Made by a program: the position numbers and the translations under genes
In this document: positions 1-7,227 of the stretch, piece by piece
Numbering within the stretch: position 1 is the stretch's first letter
How the letters are laid out: each line of letters starts with the position of its first letter
Assembly (NCBI GenBank): GCA_031275525.1
Contig: JAISOP010000144.1
Coordinates: forward strand, 1 to 16,956
Reading direction: 5' to 3'
DNA: 16,956 nucleotides
From: Tannerella sp.
GTDB lineage: Bacteria; Bacteroidota; Bacteroidia; Bacteroidales; Tannerellaceae
Notes under the pieces: model-generated
Told to the model about the DNA's origin: nothing
The model's database searches: none
The model's input: only the letters and a program-made list of their open reading frames with translations

Positions 1-161
1 TGGGGCTGGATCCCGCCAACCTGCCGGAAAAGATTTTCGGGAACTTCTACAAGTGCGCCGACGGGACGGAACATCCGCATTACGTCACCTGGAGTCCGAT
101 CGACCTCCCGGCGCCGAACTATCACTGCCCGGCGTTTTTCGGAGAAATATACCTCCGCTAA
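1..161 (+). CDS. C-terminal end of a probable CBM9-like carbohydrate-binding protein (partial)
   Basis: An open frame enters from the left edge (codons in phase with base 3) and stops with TAA at 159-161, leaving about 52 residues. The tail contains NFYKCADGTEHPHYVTWSPI followed by LPAPNYHCPAFFGEIYLR. The pattern of FYKC, PH[FY]V, W-P and a terminal FFGEI resembles the C-terminus of Bacteroidetes family-9-like carbohydrate-binding proteins, which bind sugars at the cell surface or in the periplasm. This is recognition from memory of the family, with most of the protein outside the window, so the assignment is moderate. It runs convergent to the next gene, with a large hairpin between them. 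Confidence 0.55.
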   Translation, partial: GLDPANLPEKIFGNFYKCADGTEHPHYVTWSPIDLPAPNYHCPAFFGEIYLR

Positions 162-185
162 AGGCGCCGTCTTCCTAATGTGTTG

Positions 186-322
186 AGGAAATAAACCATC
201 CTTTACGTATCTGATTTTTTGCAGCACAAAGCCCGAAAAGGCACGCATACCGGGGGGGTATGTAAGCCTTTTCGGGCTGAAGGATTGCGAAAAACAGATA
301 CGTAAATGGATGGTTTATTTCC
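186..322. repeat. Long fold-back inverted repeat (about 66-bp arms), probable bidirectional terminator or MITE remnant
   Basis: The left arm 186-251 and right arm 257-322 are near reverse complements, with only about five bases between them. Perfect blocks are AGGAAATAAACCATCC at the outer end, TTTACGTATCTG in the middle and GCCCGAAAAGGC near the tip, interrupted by a one-base indel and small mismatched patches. It sits between convergent genes, so it could terminate both. The arms are far longer than an ordinary terminator stem, which leaves a fold-back mobile element as an alternative. I see no clear target-site duplication at its ends. Confidence 0.75.
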
Positions 323-413
323 TGGTACCTCCTTGACTTCAAATCCGGTCTTGACTGTCCGCTCCGCGAGCGACCGGCTTATACGGGCGACGTGCCTCCT
401 GCGGGGACATTAC

Positions 414-1229
414 TCAGTCTGCTTTCCGGACACTGCCCGACCCGGCGATGTCCGTATCGACGTTCGAAGGAGTCCCGCGGTATCTGACCTTTCCGCTGCC
501 GGCTACATTGGCTTGAATACGGCTGTTGGCGTAGATTTCGAGGTTTCCGCTACCGGCAATCTCACACTTCACGTCTTCCGCCTGCAGGTCGAAGGCGTGC
601 ACCGTCCCGCTGCCGGCAATCTCGAACGAGGCCGAGGTCATCCGGCCTCCTAAATTTATTTCCCCCGACCCGGCAATGTTTCCCTTAAAGGTTTCCCCAG
701 ACAGGGCAGAGGCATTCAGCGTCCCGCTACCGGCCATTTCAATATCCAGTTTCCGCGCCGTGACAGACTCTTTCAAATTCACCGTTCCGCTACCGGCCAG
801 GCTGAACTTCAACTCATCCGTCTGCAAGGGGCCGTTAACCGAAAATTCGACTCTGCCGGCGCTCTCCACCTTGCGCAGATTGGTGGAGTGGGTTACCACC
901 GTGAACCGGGTAGGAGCAAACTGGTCACGTTTGAACGTTTTTTTCGGTTCGATTCTCAACTCCCCATCACGCACCTCGAAGTCATACATCTCGAAGACGT
1001 TTTGGTCAACCGTAACGGTCAGTCCCGGCGCGTCATTCGACTGCGTGTAGTCGATTTTCAGGGATGCGCCTTGACTCCGGATGGCTTGATAATCGCTTAT
1101 GGCGATTTCCTTTGTGATCACGTTGCCGTCTCCCTTGACTTTTTTCCTGAATGGAAAACAATTACTCGTCAGCAATATGCAACCGACGAGTACACTTACA
1201 CCACATACACTTGTTTTTAATTTCCTCAT
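414..1229 (-). CDS. Head-GIN domain (DUF2807) exported protein
   Basis: The 271-residue product starts with a signal sequence (RKLK n-region, then a hydrophobic stretch to about residue 23). Either C17 (preceded by LVG, a good lipobox) or C24 could be a lipidation cysteine. From about residue 36 (GDGNVITKEIAISDYQAI) it follows the putative auto-transporter adhesin head-GIN family: beta-solenoid-like repeats with the signature AGSG recurring seven times between about residue 144 and the C-terminus. The family is common in Bacteroidetes and is thought to be surface or periplasmic; its function is not established. The spacer of 261 bp to the cysteine synthase gene upstream, with a possible promoter of its own, suggests a separate transcript. 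Start is the ATG at 1229. Confidence 0.85.
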   Translation of the reverse strand: MRKLKTSVCGVSVLVGCILLTSNCFPFRKKVKGDGNVITKEIAISDYQAIRSQGASLKIDYTQSNDAPGLTVTVDQNVFEMYDFEVRDGELRIEPKKTFKRDQFAPTRFTVVTHSTNLRKVESAGRVEFSVNGPLQTDELKFSLAGSGTVNLKESVTARKLDIEMAGSGTLNASALSGETFKGNIAGSGEINLGGRMTSASFEIAGSGTVHAFDLQAEDVKCEIAGSGNLEIYANSRIQANVAGSGKVRYRGTPSNVDTDIAGSGSVRKAD

Positions 1230-1258
1230 GATTCCCTTTTAGTTTGTTATACATGTTA

Positions 1259-1266
1259 CAAAGATG
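1259..1266 (-). promoter_or_regulatory. Possible -7 element of the head-GIN gene
   Basis: On the minus strand the sequence reads CATCTTTG, one base from the Bacteroidetes -7 consensus TAnnTTTG, 29 nt upstream of the ATG. No good -33 TTTG is seen at the usual distance, so this is tentative. Confidence 0.3.
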
Positions 1267-1417
1267 ACGAAAAAAATCCTGAAAGGTTACATCTTCTTGC
1301 CGAAAAATGCGTGGTAAAAAGGAAACAGGAAATAAAAAACGGTATCGTGTCAGGTATCATTTCGGTTTTTTCCGTCGAGGAGCAAACGGAAATAAGAAAC
1401 TACGGCCCTCTAAACAG

Positions 1418-1464
1418 AATTACAGCGTCTGGAACCTACTCTGCCGGTCCCGAACGCTGTAATT
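1418..1464 (-). repeat. Inverted repeat 3' of the cysteine synthase gene
   Basis: AATTACAGCGT (1418-1428) is exactly reverse-complementary to ACGCTGTAATT (1454-1464), with a 25-nt loop. It lies 27 nt beyond the cysteine synthase stop on the minus strand and may end or stabilise that transcript. No T-run follows, so a classical intrinsic terminator is not supported. Confidence 0.5.
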
Positions 1465-1490
1465 TCTCAGAAGTAAATGTTATGGAAAAA

Positions 1491-2438
1491 TCAAAGCGGA
1501 TATTCTTCAAAGGCATACAATGCAGTAGAGAGATAACGCTCGCCGGTGTCGGGCAGCAACACGACAATGGTTTTTCCTGCATTTTCGGGCAGCTTGGCCA
1601 GTCCTGTGGCGGCAAAGGCGGCCGCGCCGGACGAGATACCTACCAGCAATCCTTCCCTGCGCGACAGTTCGCGGCTGGTACGGATGGCATCGTCACTGCT
1701 TACTGTGATGATCTGGTCAACCACGTTGGCCTGGTAAATCTTGGGCACGAAACCGGCACCAATCCCCTGAATTTTGTGCGGGCCGGGTTTTCCTCCCGAC
1801 AGTACGGGAGATTCTTTCGGCTCAACGGCCACGATTTTCACTCCCGGCTTGTATTCCTTCAACTTTGTGCCAACACCGGTGATGGTGCCACCCGTTCCTA
1901 CGCCGCCGACAAAGATATCGATCTCTCCATCCGTGTCGCGCCAGATTTCTTCAGCGGTCGTCTTCAAGTGGATGTCCGGGTTGGACGGGTTTTCAAACTG
2001 CTGCAAGATAACGGAGCCTGAAATGCTGTCGCATAGTTCGCTTGCTTTCCGGATGGCTCCGTTCATGCCTTCCGCACCCGGTGTCAATACCAGGTTTGCA
2101 CCCAGCGCTTTCAACAGGTTGCGACGTTCGGCGCTCATTGTTTCGGGCATCGTCAAAATCAACTTGTATCCCTTGACGGCTGCCACGAAAGCCAGTCCGA
2201 TTCCTGTGTTTCCACTCGTCGGTTCAATAATGATAGCGCCCGGCTGAAGAACGCCACTCTTCTCTGCTTCCGTGATCATTGCATACGCAATGCGGTCCTT
2301 TACACTTCCCGCCGGATTGAAATACTCCAATTTAGCAATGAGTTTTGCATTCAAATGCTGACTTGCATTGTAGTTGGAGAGTTCCATCAACGGCGTGTTC
2401 CCAATTAAATCTGTTAACTGTTTTGCTACTTTTGCCAT
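1491..2438 (-). CDS. cysK: Cysteine synthase A (O-acetylserine sulfhydrylase), PLP-dependent
   Basis: The 315-residue product has the usual length for CysK and makes L-cysteine from O-acetylserine and sulfide in the cytoplasm. Visible signatures are the substrate-loop start IGNTPL (12-17), the PLP Schiff-base lysine K47 in NPAGSVKDR, the asparagine loop PTSGNTG (73-79), and the glycine-rich phosphate-binding loop VGGVGTGGTITG (about 176-187). A late SSGAAAFAA segment and PDTGERYLS near the C-terminus are also typical. It appears monocistronic, with a -7 match at 2495-2502. CysK versus CysM cannot be separated with certainty by eye; the motifs favour CysK. Start is the ATG at 2438, which gives MAKVAKQLTDLIGNTPL. 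Confidence 0.95.
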   Translation of the reverse strand: MAKVAKQLTDLIGNTPLMELSNYNASQHLNAKLIAKLEYFNPAGSVKDRIAYAMITEAEKSGVLQPGAIIIEPTSGNTGIGLAFVAAVKGYKLILTMPETMSAERRNLLKALGANLVLTPGAEGMNGAIRKASELCDSISGSVILQQFENPSNPDIHLKTTAEEIWRDTDGEIDIFVGGVGTGGTITGVGTKLKEYKPGVKIVAVEPKESPVLSGGKPGPHKIQGIGAGFVPKIYQANVVDQIITVSSDDAIRTSRELSRREGLLVGISSGAAAFAATGLAKLPENAGKTIVVLLPDTGERYLSTALYAFEEYPL

Positions 2439-2494
2439 ATCAATTAATTTGTTTTTTAAATGAATCGTTTCGCGTTTTGGTTAAAACAACTTTG

Positions 2495-2502
2495 CAAAGT
2501 TA
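2495..2502 (-). promoter_or_regulatory. -7 promoter element of cysK
   Basis: Minus-strand TAACTTTG is an exact TAnnTTTG match, predicting a 5' UTR of about 50 nt. The -33 region is weak. A set of ATACCC/GGGTAT half-sites lies just upstream at 2525-2553. Confidence 0.5.
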
Positions 2503-2524
2503 CATGGAATTAATCAACCCCGCA

Positions 2525-2553
2525 ATACCCCTATGAGGGTATATCGGGTATAT
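2525..2553. promoter_or_regulatory. Candidate operator upstream of cysK: three ATACCC/GGGTAT half-sites
   Basis: ATACCC (2525-2530) and GGGTAT (2537-2542) form a 6-bp dyad, and GGGTATAT is repeated directly (2537-2544 and 2546-2553). The cluster sits around the -33 to -60 region of the cysK promoter. Between cysK and the ferredoxin gene (2439-2746) I otherwise see only the cysK promoter and the ferredoxin terminator hairpins. The regulator is unknown. Confidence 0.35.
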
Positions 2554-2631
2554 TGCAGAAAATAAAATGCAGGGATTCAAATATTCGGGGATTCTGGTTT
2601 TTGGGGGGAGGGGCGGCAAGGGATATTTCAT

Positions 2632-2672
2632 AAAAAAACGCAGAGAATCCACATTTCTGTGTGCTCTCTGCG
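2632..2672 (-). terminator. Rho-independent terminator of the ferredoxin gene
   Basis: On the minus strand CGCAGAGA pairs with TCTCTGCG (arms 2639-2646 and 2665-2672), and the stem is followed by seven T residues (2632-2638). Part of the loop can pair further. A second, weaker dyad (TACTCC/GGAGTA, 2703-2728) lies between this and the stop codon. Confidence 0.85.
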
Positions 2673-2746
2673 TATATTCCCAAATCGCGCGGAACCCGTT
2701 GTTACTCCTCCATACCAAAAAAGGAGTATTCGCAGGGGAATTGTTC

Positions 2747-2917
2747 CTATGCCTCCGGGTGAATGGCGCTCGTGGGGCACACATCCGCACATGTGCCACA
2801 TTCGGTACACATCTCCGGGTCAATGTGATAAATATCTCCTTCGGAAATCGCTCCCACAGGACATTCGTCAATACAGGTGCCACATGCAATACAATCTTCG
2901 CTAATTACGTAAGCCAT
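2747..2917 (-). CDS. 2[4Fe-4S] bacterial-type ferredoxin
   Basis: A 56-residue protein starting MAYVISEDCIACGTC. It has two complete CxxCxxCxxxCP motifs: C9, C12, C15, C19 and C37, C40, C43, C47, each cysteine set ligating one [4Fe-4S] cluster together with the partner motif. This length is standard for clostridial-type ferredoxins that carry electrons in the cytoplasm to and from oxidoreductases such as PFOR. I chose the ATG at 2917 rather than a longer frame reaching 3010, because the ferredoxin fold begins exactly there and a consensus promoter lies at 2947-2976, inside the longer frame. It is monocistronic, with its own terminator. Confidence 0.95.
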   Translation of the reverse strand: MAYVISEDCIACGTCIDECPVGAISEGDIYHIDPEMCTECGTCADVCPTSAIHPEA

Positions 2918-2946
2918 TTTTGATAGTTTTAAAATTAAACGTCCTG

Positions 2947-2976
2947 CAAATTTACGCTTTTCTGGGTAGTCACAAA
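2947..2976 (-). promoter_or_regulatory. Promoter of the ferredoxin gene
   Basis: Minus strand shows TTTG (2973-2976), an 18-nt spacer and TAAATTTG (2947-2954), close to the ideal Bacteroidetes sigma-ABfr promoter. The predicted 5' UTR is about 23 nt. Confidence 0.75.
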
Positions 2977-2998
2977 AACATCCGCGCCTTTTTTTGAT

Positions 2999-3050
2999 GC
3001 AAAGCCACAAAGTTCACAAAGTTTTTTCTTGGTGTTCCCTGTGGCTTTGC
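2999..3050. repeat. Inverted repeat with TTTGTG-type units downstream of the TIM-barrel gene
   Basis: GCAAAGCCACA (2999-3009) is an exact reverse complement of TGTGGCTTTGC (3040-3050). On the minus strand the distal arm also carries a tandem CTTTGTG-AA-CTTTGTGG arrangement. It lies immediately beyond the stop codon at 3058, so it may act as a 3' end hairpin, although no T-run follows on the minus strand. Confidence 0.6.
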
Positions 3051-3057
3051 GGGAGGT

Positions 3058-3972
3058 TTATCGGGCCAGGATTTGATCTAAACGCCGGCTCAGGTCGGCC
3101 AGTTCTTCCGGTGTTTGGGAATTGCCCTGTTCGGAGGTGAACCAGTGTCCCCGGTAACTTTTCCGCGCTTCCTTCATCACCTCCGCCCAGTTGACGTCGC
3201 CCTCGGTCAGTGCAACGTCAAACCCTTTCCAGCGTCCTTCGGCATCGGCTTTCTGACGGCTGAATTCCTTGACGTGTATCCGGGCGATGCGTTGTCCCAG
3301 GATGCGGATCCACTGCTCCGGCCATCCGTAGGCTAAGATATTCCCGCAGTCGAAGTAGAAACCTATCTGCGGGCTGTTGAATTGATCTACGTAGCGGCAG
3401 GCTTCCAGCGGACTGAGCAGGAAGTTGTTCCAGACGTTCTCGATACAGATGCGCACGTTTAGTTTTTCGGCCGCGGGCAAGAGTTTTTTCAGGCACTCGG
3501 TCGATCGCGCCCAGCATTCGTCGTATGAAATGGTGGGATTCACCGCTCCCGGCACCACTAACAGGGCATCCGTTCCATACGCCCGGGCATCTTCCAGCCC
3601 TATCCGTATGCCTTCTATTCCTTCTTCGCGTACGGCGGCGTCCGGGTCGGAAAGCGGCTTTTGCCAGTGCGTGGAACAGCATACGCTCGAGGCTGCCAGA
3701 CCTGTTGCTTTCAGCGCATCCAGCACTTCCGGGCGGTCCATGTGGCTGTTGGGTTCGACGCCCGCGTATCCCGCGGCCTTGATGGCTTTGCACTTGTCCA
3801 GCACGCTGCCTGCCAGTTCGACCGTCCCCCACATGATGGATTTCCCGAATGTCGCGGCCGGTGCGGTGGGAGCGGAAAGGTGTCGTCCTGCCGCGGCGGG
3901 ACGTCCGGCAAATGACCATGCCAGGGCGCCGGAGGCCAGTATTGTGTTTTTGATAAATTTACGTCTTTGCAT
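3058..3972 (-). CDS. Exported sugar phosphate isomerase/epimerase-like TIM-barrel protein
   Basis: A 304-residue product with a twin-arginine type leader (MQRRKFIKNT, hydrophobic to about residue 22, likely cleavage after AAAG near residue 29). The rest is an AP-endonuclease-2/xylose-isomerase-like barrel. Likely metal ligands seen are E178 (CIENV), D208 (FYFDCGN), H233 (RIHVKE) and E281 (FTSEQG). Such exported barrels act as isomerases, epimerases, lyases or hydratases on sugars; the reaction here is not known. The ATG at 3972 is 24 nt from the stop of the upstream Gfo/Idh gene, so the two are almost certainly co-transcribed and may act in sequence on a glycoside in the periplasm. Confidence 0.85.
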   Translation of the reverse strand: MQRRKFIKNTILASGALAWSFAGRPAAAGRHLSAPTAPAATFGKSIMWGTVELAGSVLDKCKAIKAAGYAGVEPNSHMDRPEVLDALKATGLAASSVCCSTHWQKPLSDPDAAVREEGIEGIRIGLEDARAYGTDALLVVPGAVNPTISYDECWARSTECLKKLLPAAEKLNVRICIENVWNNFLLSPLEACRYVDQFNSPQIGFYFDCGNILAYGWPEQWIRILGQRIARIHVKEFSRQKADAEGRWKGFDVALTEGDVNWAEVMKEARKSYRGHWFTSEQGNSQTPEELADLSRRLDQILAR

Positions 3973-3996
3973 AATGTTTGAATTGGATAGATGGGG

Positions 3997-5358
3997 TTAT
4001 CCTTGTGCCGTACCGGCGACGGGTATTTCTTCCCGGATGCCTGCTACCGGCCCGAACTGATAGGTCTCGGGTCCCAGTTTCTGGGTCGAGGCCAGGATCT
4101 GGTCCCAGGTGACGAATTGGCCGGTGTAGGCTGATTCGCGTCCCATGATGGCCATCAGGGTGGACTGGACGTGCTTTTCGACGTCGTTCACCGGCTGTCC
4201 GCCGCGTATGGCGGTCACTAAGCGGATGTGTTCCTGTACGAAGGGGTCGGGCACGGCCATGGACTGGTCGGCGTCTCCGGCGTTGGGGTGCGGGTACTTC
4301 CAGGCGACGGTTCCGTCGAGGTGGTAGATGGTGTCGGAGCAATTGGTGTAGCCTTCGGTACCGTAAACCATGATGAGGGTTTGGGTGTCGCACCCGCCGA
4401 TTTGCCGGGAGGTGCAGTGTGCCCGGTGGCCGTTATCGTAGAGATATTCGACGCTGAAGTGGTCGTACATGTCGCCGTTCACCCGGCGTTGCCGTCCGCC
4501 GGTGGCTTCTGCCCTGACCGGACGCCGGTCGCCTGTGAACCATGACATTTGGTCGATCTCGTGGATGAATTGCTCGACGATGTGGTCGCCCGACGTCCAG
4601 CAGAAATTGACCCAGTTGCGCAGCATGTATTCCATATCGCTCCACTCGGGGCGCCGCTGGACATACCACAGGGCGCCGCCCATGCGGGAGACGTGGGCGG
4701 AGACGATTTCGCCGATGGCGCCGCCTGCCACGCGCCGGTAGGTCTCGATACAGTCTTTTTGGGAACGGCGGATGGTTCCGCTTATCACCGAAAGGCCCTG
4801 CTGTTCGGCATGTTTGCCCATCACCCGTATTTGCTTGGCGCCTGTGGGATCGACTGCGCAGGGTTTTTCAATGAAACAGTGTTTGTTTTGTCCCACGGCG
4901 TATTCGAAATGCAGCGGACGGAATACCGGCGGCGTACACAGCAGTACGACATCGACGCCGGAATCAATGACTTTCCGGTAGGCGTCGAAGCCGAGGAAGC
5001 AGTTTTCGTCTGCAATGTGCTGTCCTTTTTCTTCCAGTGTCTTGCGACAGGCGTCCAGTTTGTCTTTAAAAACGTCGCCCAGGGCGGTGATCTGCAATCC
5101 GTTTCCGGCGTTCAGGAAATCACATGCGGCGCCCGTCCCGCGACCGCCGCACCCGACCAGCCCTGCCTTAAGCGCCTTCCCCTCCGGTGCGGACGGAAGG
5201 ATTTCGGGAACTGTTACTTCTTTCTGTTTTTTTTCTTTGGAACCGGCGCCGGAACAACTGCCCAGGAATGCCGGTACGGAAAGACTTCCGATTACGCTCG
5301 TAGCGGAATTTTTAAAGAAACTCCGCCGGCTCAATTTGTTTTGTAATTTATTTTCCAT
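3997..5358 (-). CDS. Gfo/Idh/MocA-family oxidoreductase, Tat-type lipoprotein
   Basis: The 453-residue product begins with SRRSFFKNS (twin arginine) and a lipobox LGSC (C35), so it is probably folded, exported and lipid-anchored. The Rossmann motif GLVGCGGRGTG lies at 67-76, the EKPC motif at 164-167, and the catalytic block GDHIVEQFIHEID at 257-269. In that block E262 stands where the paralogue at 5868 has Asp, while H266 and D269 are kept. NAD(P)-dependent oxidation or reduction of a sugar is expected. GH109-type activity (same fold, NAD-dependent glycosidase) is an alternative. I preferred the ATG at 5358 over the TTG at 5367. It is the first gene of a two-gene operon with the TIM-barrel gene. 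Confidence 0.88.
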   Translation of the reverse strand: MENKLQNKLSRRSFFKNSATSVIGSLSVPAFLGSCSGAGSKEKKQKEVTVPEILPSAPEGKALKAGLVGCGGRGTGAACDFLNAGNGLQITALGDVFKDKLDACRKTLEEKGQHIADENCFLGFDAYRKVIDSGVDVVLLCTPPVFRPLHFEYAVGQNKHCFIEKPCAVDPTGAKQIRVMGKHAEQQGLSVISGTIRRSQKDCIETYRRVAGGAIGEIVSAHVSRMGGALWYVQRRPEWSDMEYMLRNWVNFCWTSGDHIVEQFIHEIDQMSWFTGDRRPVRAEATGGRQRRVNGDMYDHFSVEYLYDNGHRAHCTSRQIGGCDTQTLIMVYGTEGYTNCSDTIYHLDGTVAWKYPHPNAGDADQSMAVPDPFVQEHIRLVTAIRGGQPVNDVEKHVQSTLMAIMGRESAYTGQFVTWDQILASTQKLGPETYQFGPVAGIREEIPVAGTAQG

Positions 5359-5435
5359 TATCTGCAAAGTATATAGTTTATTTGTTTGGTTTCGAGATAT
5401 CCTTATTTCATTATGATTTTGTATTGAACATGCGG

Positions 5436-5443
5436 CAAAGATA
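5436..5443 (-). promoter_or_regulatory. Possible -7 element for the oxidoreductase/TIM-barrel operon
   Basis: Minus-strand TATCTTTG matches TAnnTTTG exactly, about 78 nt upstream of the ATG at 5358. No clear -33 TTTG is seen at the normal spacing, so strength is uncertain. Confidence 0.4.
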
Positions 5444-5624
5444 GGTGATATTGTTCAAAATTCGACGAGGCTGCGCTATAAAAACCGGCGAACAATACAC
5501 CAGGGAGGTTCCCACCCATCCGGTTGCCGGAAAAAAATAATACGGGGAATTGACCGGATGATTTGATGAATAAGCCTGTTTTGCAGGTTTTGAACTAACC
5601 ACTAATCTTATATCCTGACCGTTT

Positions 5625-5688
5625 CGGGGAGAATCCTATATCACGTGTTTTTTTCATTTCCCCGACGGGGAGAAGCCTGCGTCACATG
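5625..5688. repeat. Imperfect 23-nt direct repeat pair, candidate regulator-binding sites
   Basis: The unit at 5625-5647 starts CGGGGAGAATCC and ends TCACGTG; the unit at 5666-5688 starts CGGGGAGAAGCC and ends TCACATG. They agree at 18 of 23 positions by my count, and their starts are 41 bp apart, close to four helical turns. The second unit overlaps the palindrome CCCCGACGGGG. Confidence 0.45.
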
Positions 5689-5827
5689 CTTTCAGCATCT
5701 ATTGCATTTGCCGATCACTTTACCGCACATTTTTGCGCCGGCCGGAAAGGTTGCAAGGATGGGTTTGTCTTTCCCGTAAAATTTGCATGGTTTATTTCCG
5801 GACAGTTCCTAATCGGATTATTGTTTG

Positions 5828-5835
5828 TATCTTCG
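5828..5835 (+). promoter_or_regulatory. Possible -7 element upstream of the + strand oxidoreductase
   Basis: TATCTTCG differs by one base from TAnnTTTG and would give a 5' UTR of about 27 nt. The -33 box is not convincing. A short AGGAA at about 5861 could serve as ribosome binding site. Confidence 0.28.
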
Positions 5836-5867
5836 CTGCATAATTTTTTAATATCAAAAATAGGAAT

Positions 5868-7226
5868 ATGAAAAGACGTGAATTTCTAACAAGTTCGGCG
5901 CTGGCAGGCGCAGGACTCCCTTTGGGAATGGCCTCCGTATCGCTGGCCTCATGCACTGCGGGAGGAGAGGCTAAATCTGCTCCCTCCAAAACGTACACGC
6001 CGGAGGAATTGGGCATGTATTCATTTGTGGACATCGCTCCGGACGGAAAACCCTTGAAAGCGGCGCTGGTGGGTTGCGGCGACCGCGGCACGGGCGCCGC
6101 TACGCAATTCCTGAAAGCCGGACCGAACGTGTCCATCATCGCCATGGCGGATATTTTCCCCGACCGGATGGACGCCAGCCGGAAAATATTGATGGAACAG
6201 TTTAACAATGATGTGCCCGAAGTCAACCGCTTTTTCGGCTTCGACGCCTATCAGAAGGTGTTGGCCATACCCGAAATCGACGTCGTGCTGCTCTGCACGC
6301 CCACGCATTTCAGGCCGGAACATTTCAAGGCGGCGGTAGATGCCGGGAAACATGTGTTTATGGAGAAGCCCTGCGCAGTGGATCCAACGGGCATCCGCAC
6401 CGTTATCGCCGCCTCCAAGACGGCTACCGCCAAGGGCCTGACGGTCGTCACGGGCAACCAGCGGAGGCATTCGCGGGCGTACTGGGAGGCCTACGTGCAG
6501 GTGCGGAACGGCGCTATCGGAGAGATCGTTTCCGGCGCAGCACACTGGGACCAGGGCGCCTGGTGGAACAAAAAGCAGCGTCCCGGGTGGAGCGATATGG
6601 AATACAATATCCGGAATTGGTTTAACATTAAGTGGCTGAGTGGAGACCATATCCTGGATCAGGCGATTCACAATATCGACATCGTGACTTGGTTCATGGG
6701 CGTACGTCCGACGCAGGCGGTCGGGTTCGGCGGTCGGGCGCAACGGCTCACCGGCGATATTTTCGACTTCTTCAGCGTGGATTATTACTATGACCAGAAC
6801 CGGAGGATGTTGACTACCGCCCGCCAAATCGACGGCTGCGACGGAAATGTTTCCGAACAGGTGTACGGCACCAAGGGGATGTTTACCTCGAAGGGGGATA
6901 TCCGCCTGGAAGACTATAACGGGAACATCATCTGGCAGTATGATAAGACGAAAACGAAAAACGGCGATTATGAACAGGAACATATTCATCTGGTGGAGTC
7001 GATCCGTTTGGGAAAGAAAATCAATCAGGCCGAAGACCTGGCTTATTCTACGCTGGTGGCAATCCTCGGACGCGAAGCGGCTTATACCGGTAAGGCTATT
7101 TCGTGGGACGAAATCATGGCGTCCGATTTGCGCTATGGACCCAAGGTGTACGAATTAGGCCCCTTACCCGATTATCACGAAGGCGTGGCGCCGGTACCGG
7201 GCCAGGCGCCGCAGCCGGCAAATTGA
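5868..7226 (+). CDS. Gfo/Idh/MocA-family oxidoreductase, Tat-type lipoprotein (paralogue of the 3997-5358 gene)
   Basis: A 452-residue product with KRREFLTSS (twin arginine) and lipobox LASC (C29). The Rossmann motif GCGDRGTG is at 69-76, EKPC at 166-169, and the catalytic block GDHILDQAIHNID at 259-271 has D264, H268 and D271. It aligns along its whole length with the divergent gene at 3997-5358: shared blocks include FGFDAY, VVLLCTP, EKPCAVDPTG, WSDMEY, FSV-Y-YD and a C-terminal GREAAYTG versus GRESAYTG. A bound nicotinamide cofactor explains export of a folded enzyme by Tat. It probably oxidises or reduces a sugar in the periplasm; the substrate is unknown. It leads the cluster that continues at 7310. 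Confidence 0.9.
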   Translation: MKRREFLTSSALAGAGLPLGMASVSLASCTAGGEAKSAPSKTYTPEELGMYSFVDIAPDGKPLKAALVGCGDRGTGAATQFLKAGPNVSIIAMADIFPDRMDASRKILMEQFNNDVPEVNRFFGFDAYQKVLAIPEIDVVLLCTPTHFRPEHFKAAVDAGKHVFMEKPCAVDPTGIRTVIAASKTATAKGLTVVTGNQRRHSRAYWEAYVQVRNGAIGEIVSGAAHWDQGAWWNKKQRPGWSDMEYNIRNWFNIKWLSGDHILDQAIHNIDIVTWFMGVRPTQAVGFGGRAQRLTGDIFDFFSVDYYYDQNRRMLTTARQIDGCDGNVSEQVYGTKGMFTSKGDIRLEDYNGNIIWQYDKTKTKNGDYEQEHIHLVESIRLGKKINQAEDLAYSTLVAILGREAAYTGKAISWDEIMASDLRYGPKVYELGPLPDYHEGVAPVPGQAPQPAN

Positions 7227-7227
7227 C

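Larger units (their letters stand above)
5359..5867. other. 509-bp divergent intergenic region
   Basis: This region separates two divergently transcribed paralogous oxidoreductase genes. Short frames in it have no recognisable protein character. It holds a likely -7 element for each direction, a 23-nt imperfect direct repeat pair (5625-5647 and 5666-5688), the palindrome CCCCGACGGGG (5660-5670) and a small dyad TCCGG/CCGGA near 5519-5531. It is a plausible shared control region. Confidence 0.5.

Noticed and set aside
186..322. Invertible promoter segment
   Set aside because: The arms meet with only about five bases between, so there is no interior to invert, and no promoter consensus is inside.
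1311..2021. 236-codon plus-strand frame opposite cysK
   Set aside because: It is an antisense shadow of the well-supported cysteine synthase gene.
2747..3010. N-terminally extended ferredoxin of 87 residues
   Set aside because: The extension has no ferredoxin homology and contains the consensus promoter; the fold begins at the ATG at 2917.
5411..5602. 63-codon minus-strand frame in the divergent spacer
   Set aside because: Composition is not protein-like and it contains the candidate -7 element of the minus-strand operon.
5686..5871. 61-codon plus-strand frame before the oxidoreductase
   Set aside because: No promoter or ribosome site of its own, no family resemblance, and it overlaps the control region and the start of the real gene in another frame.
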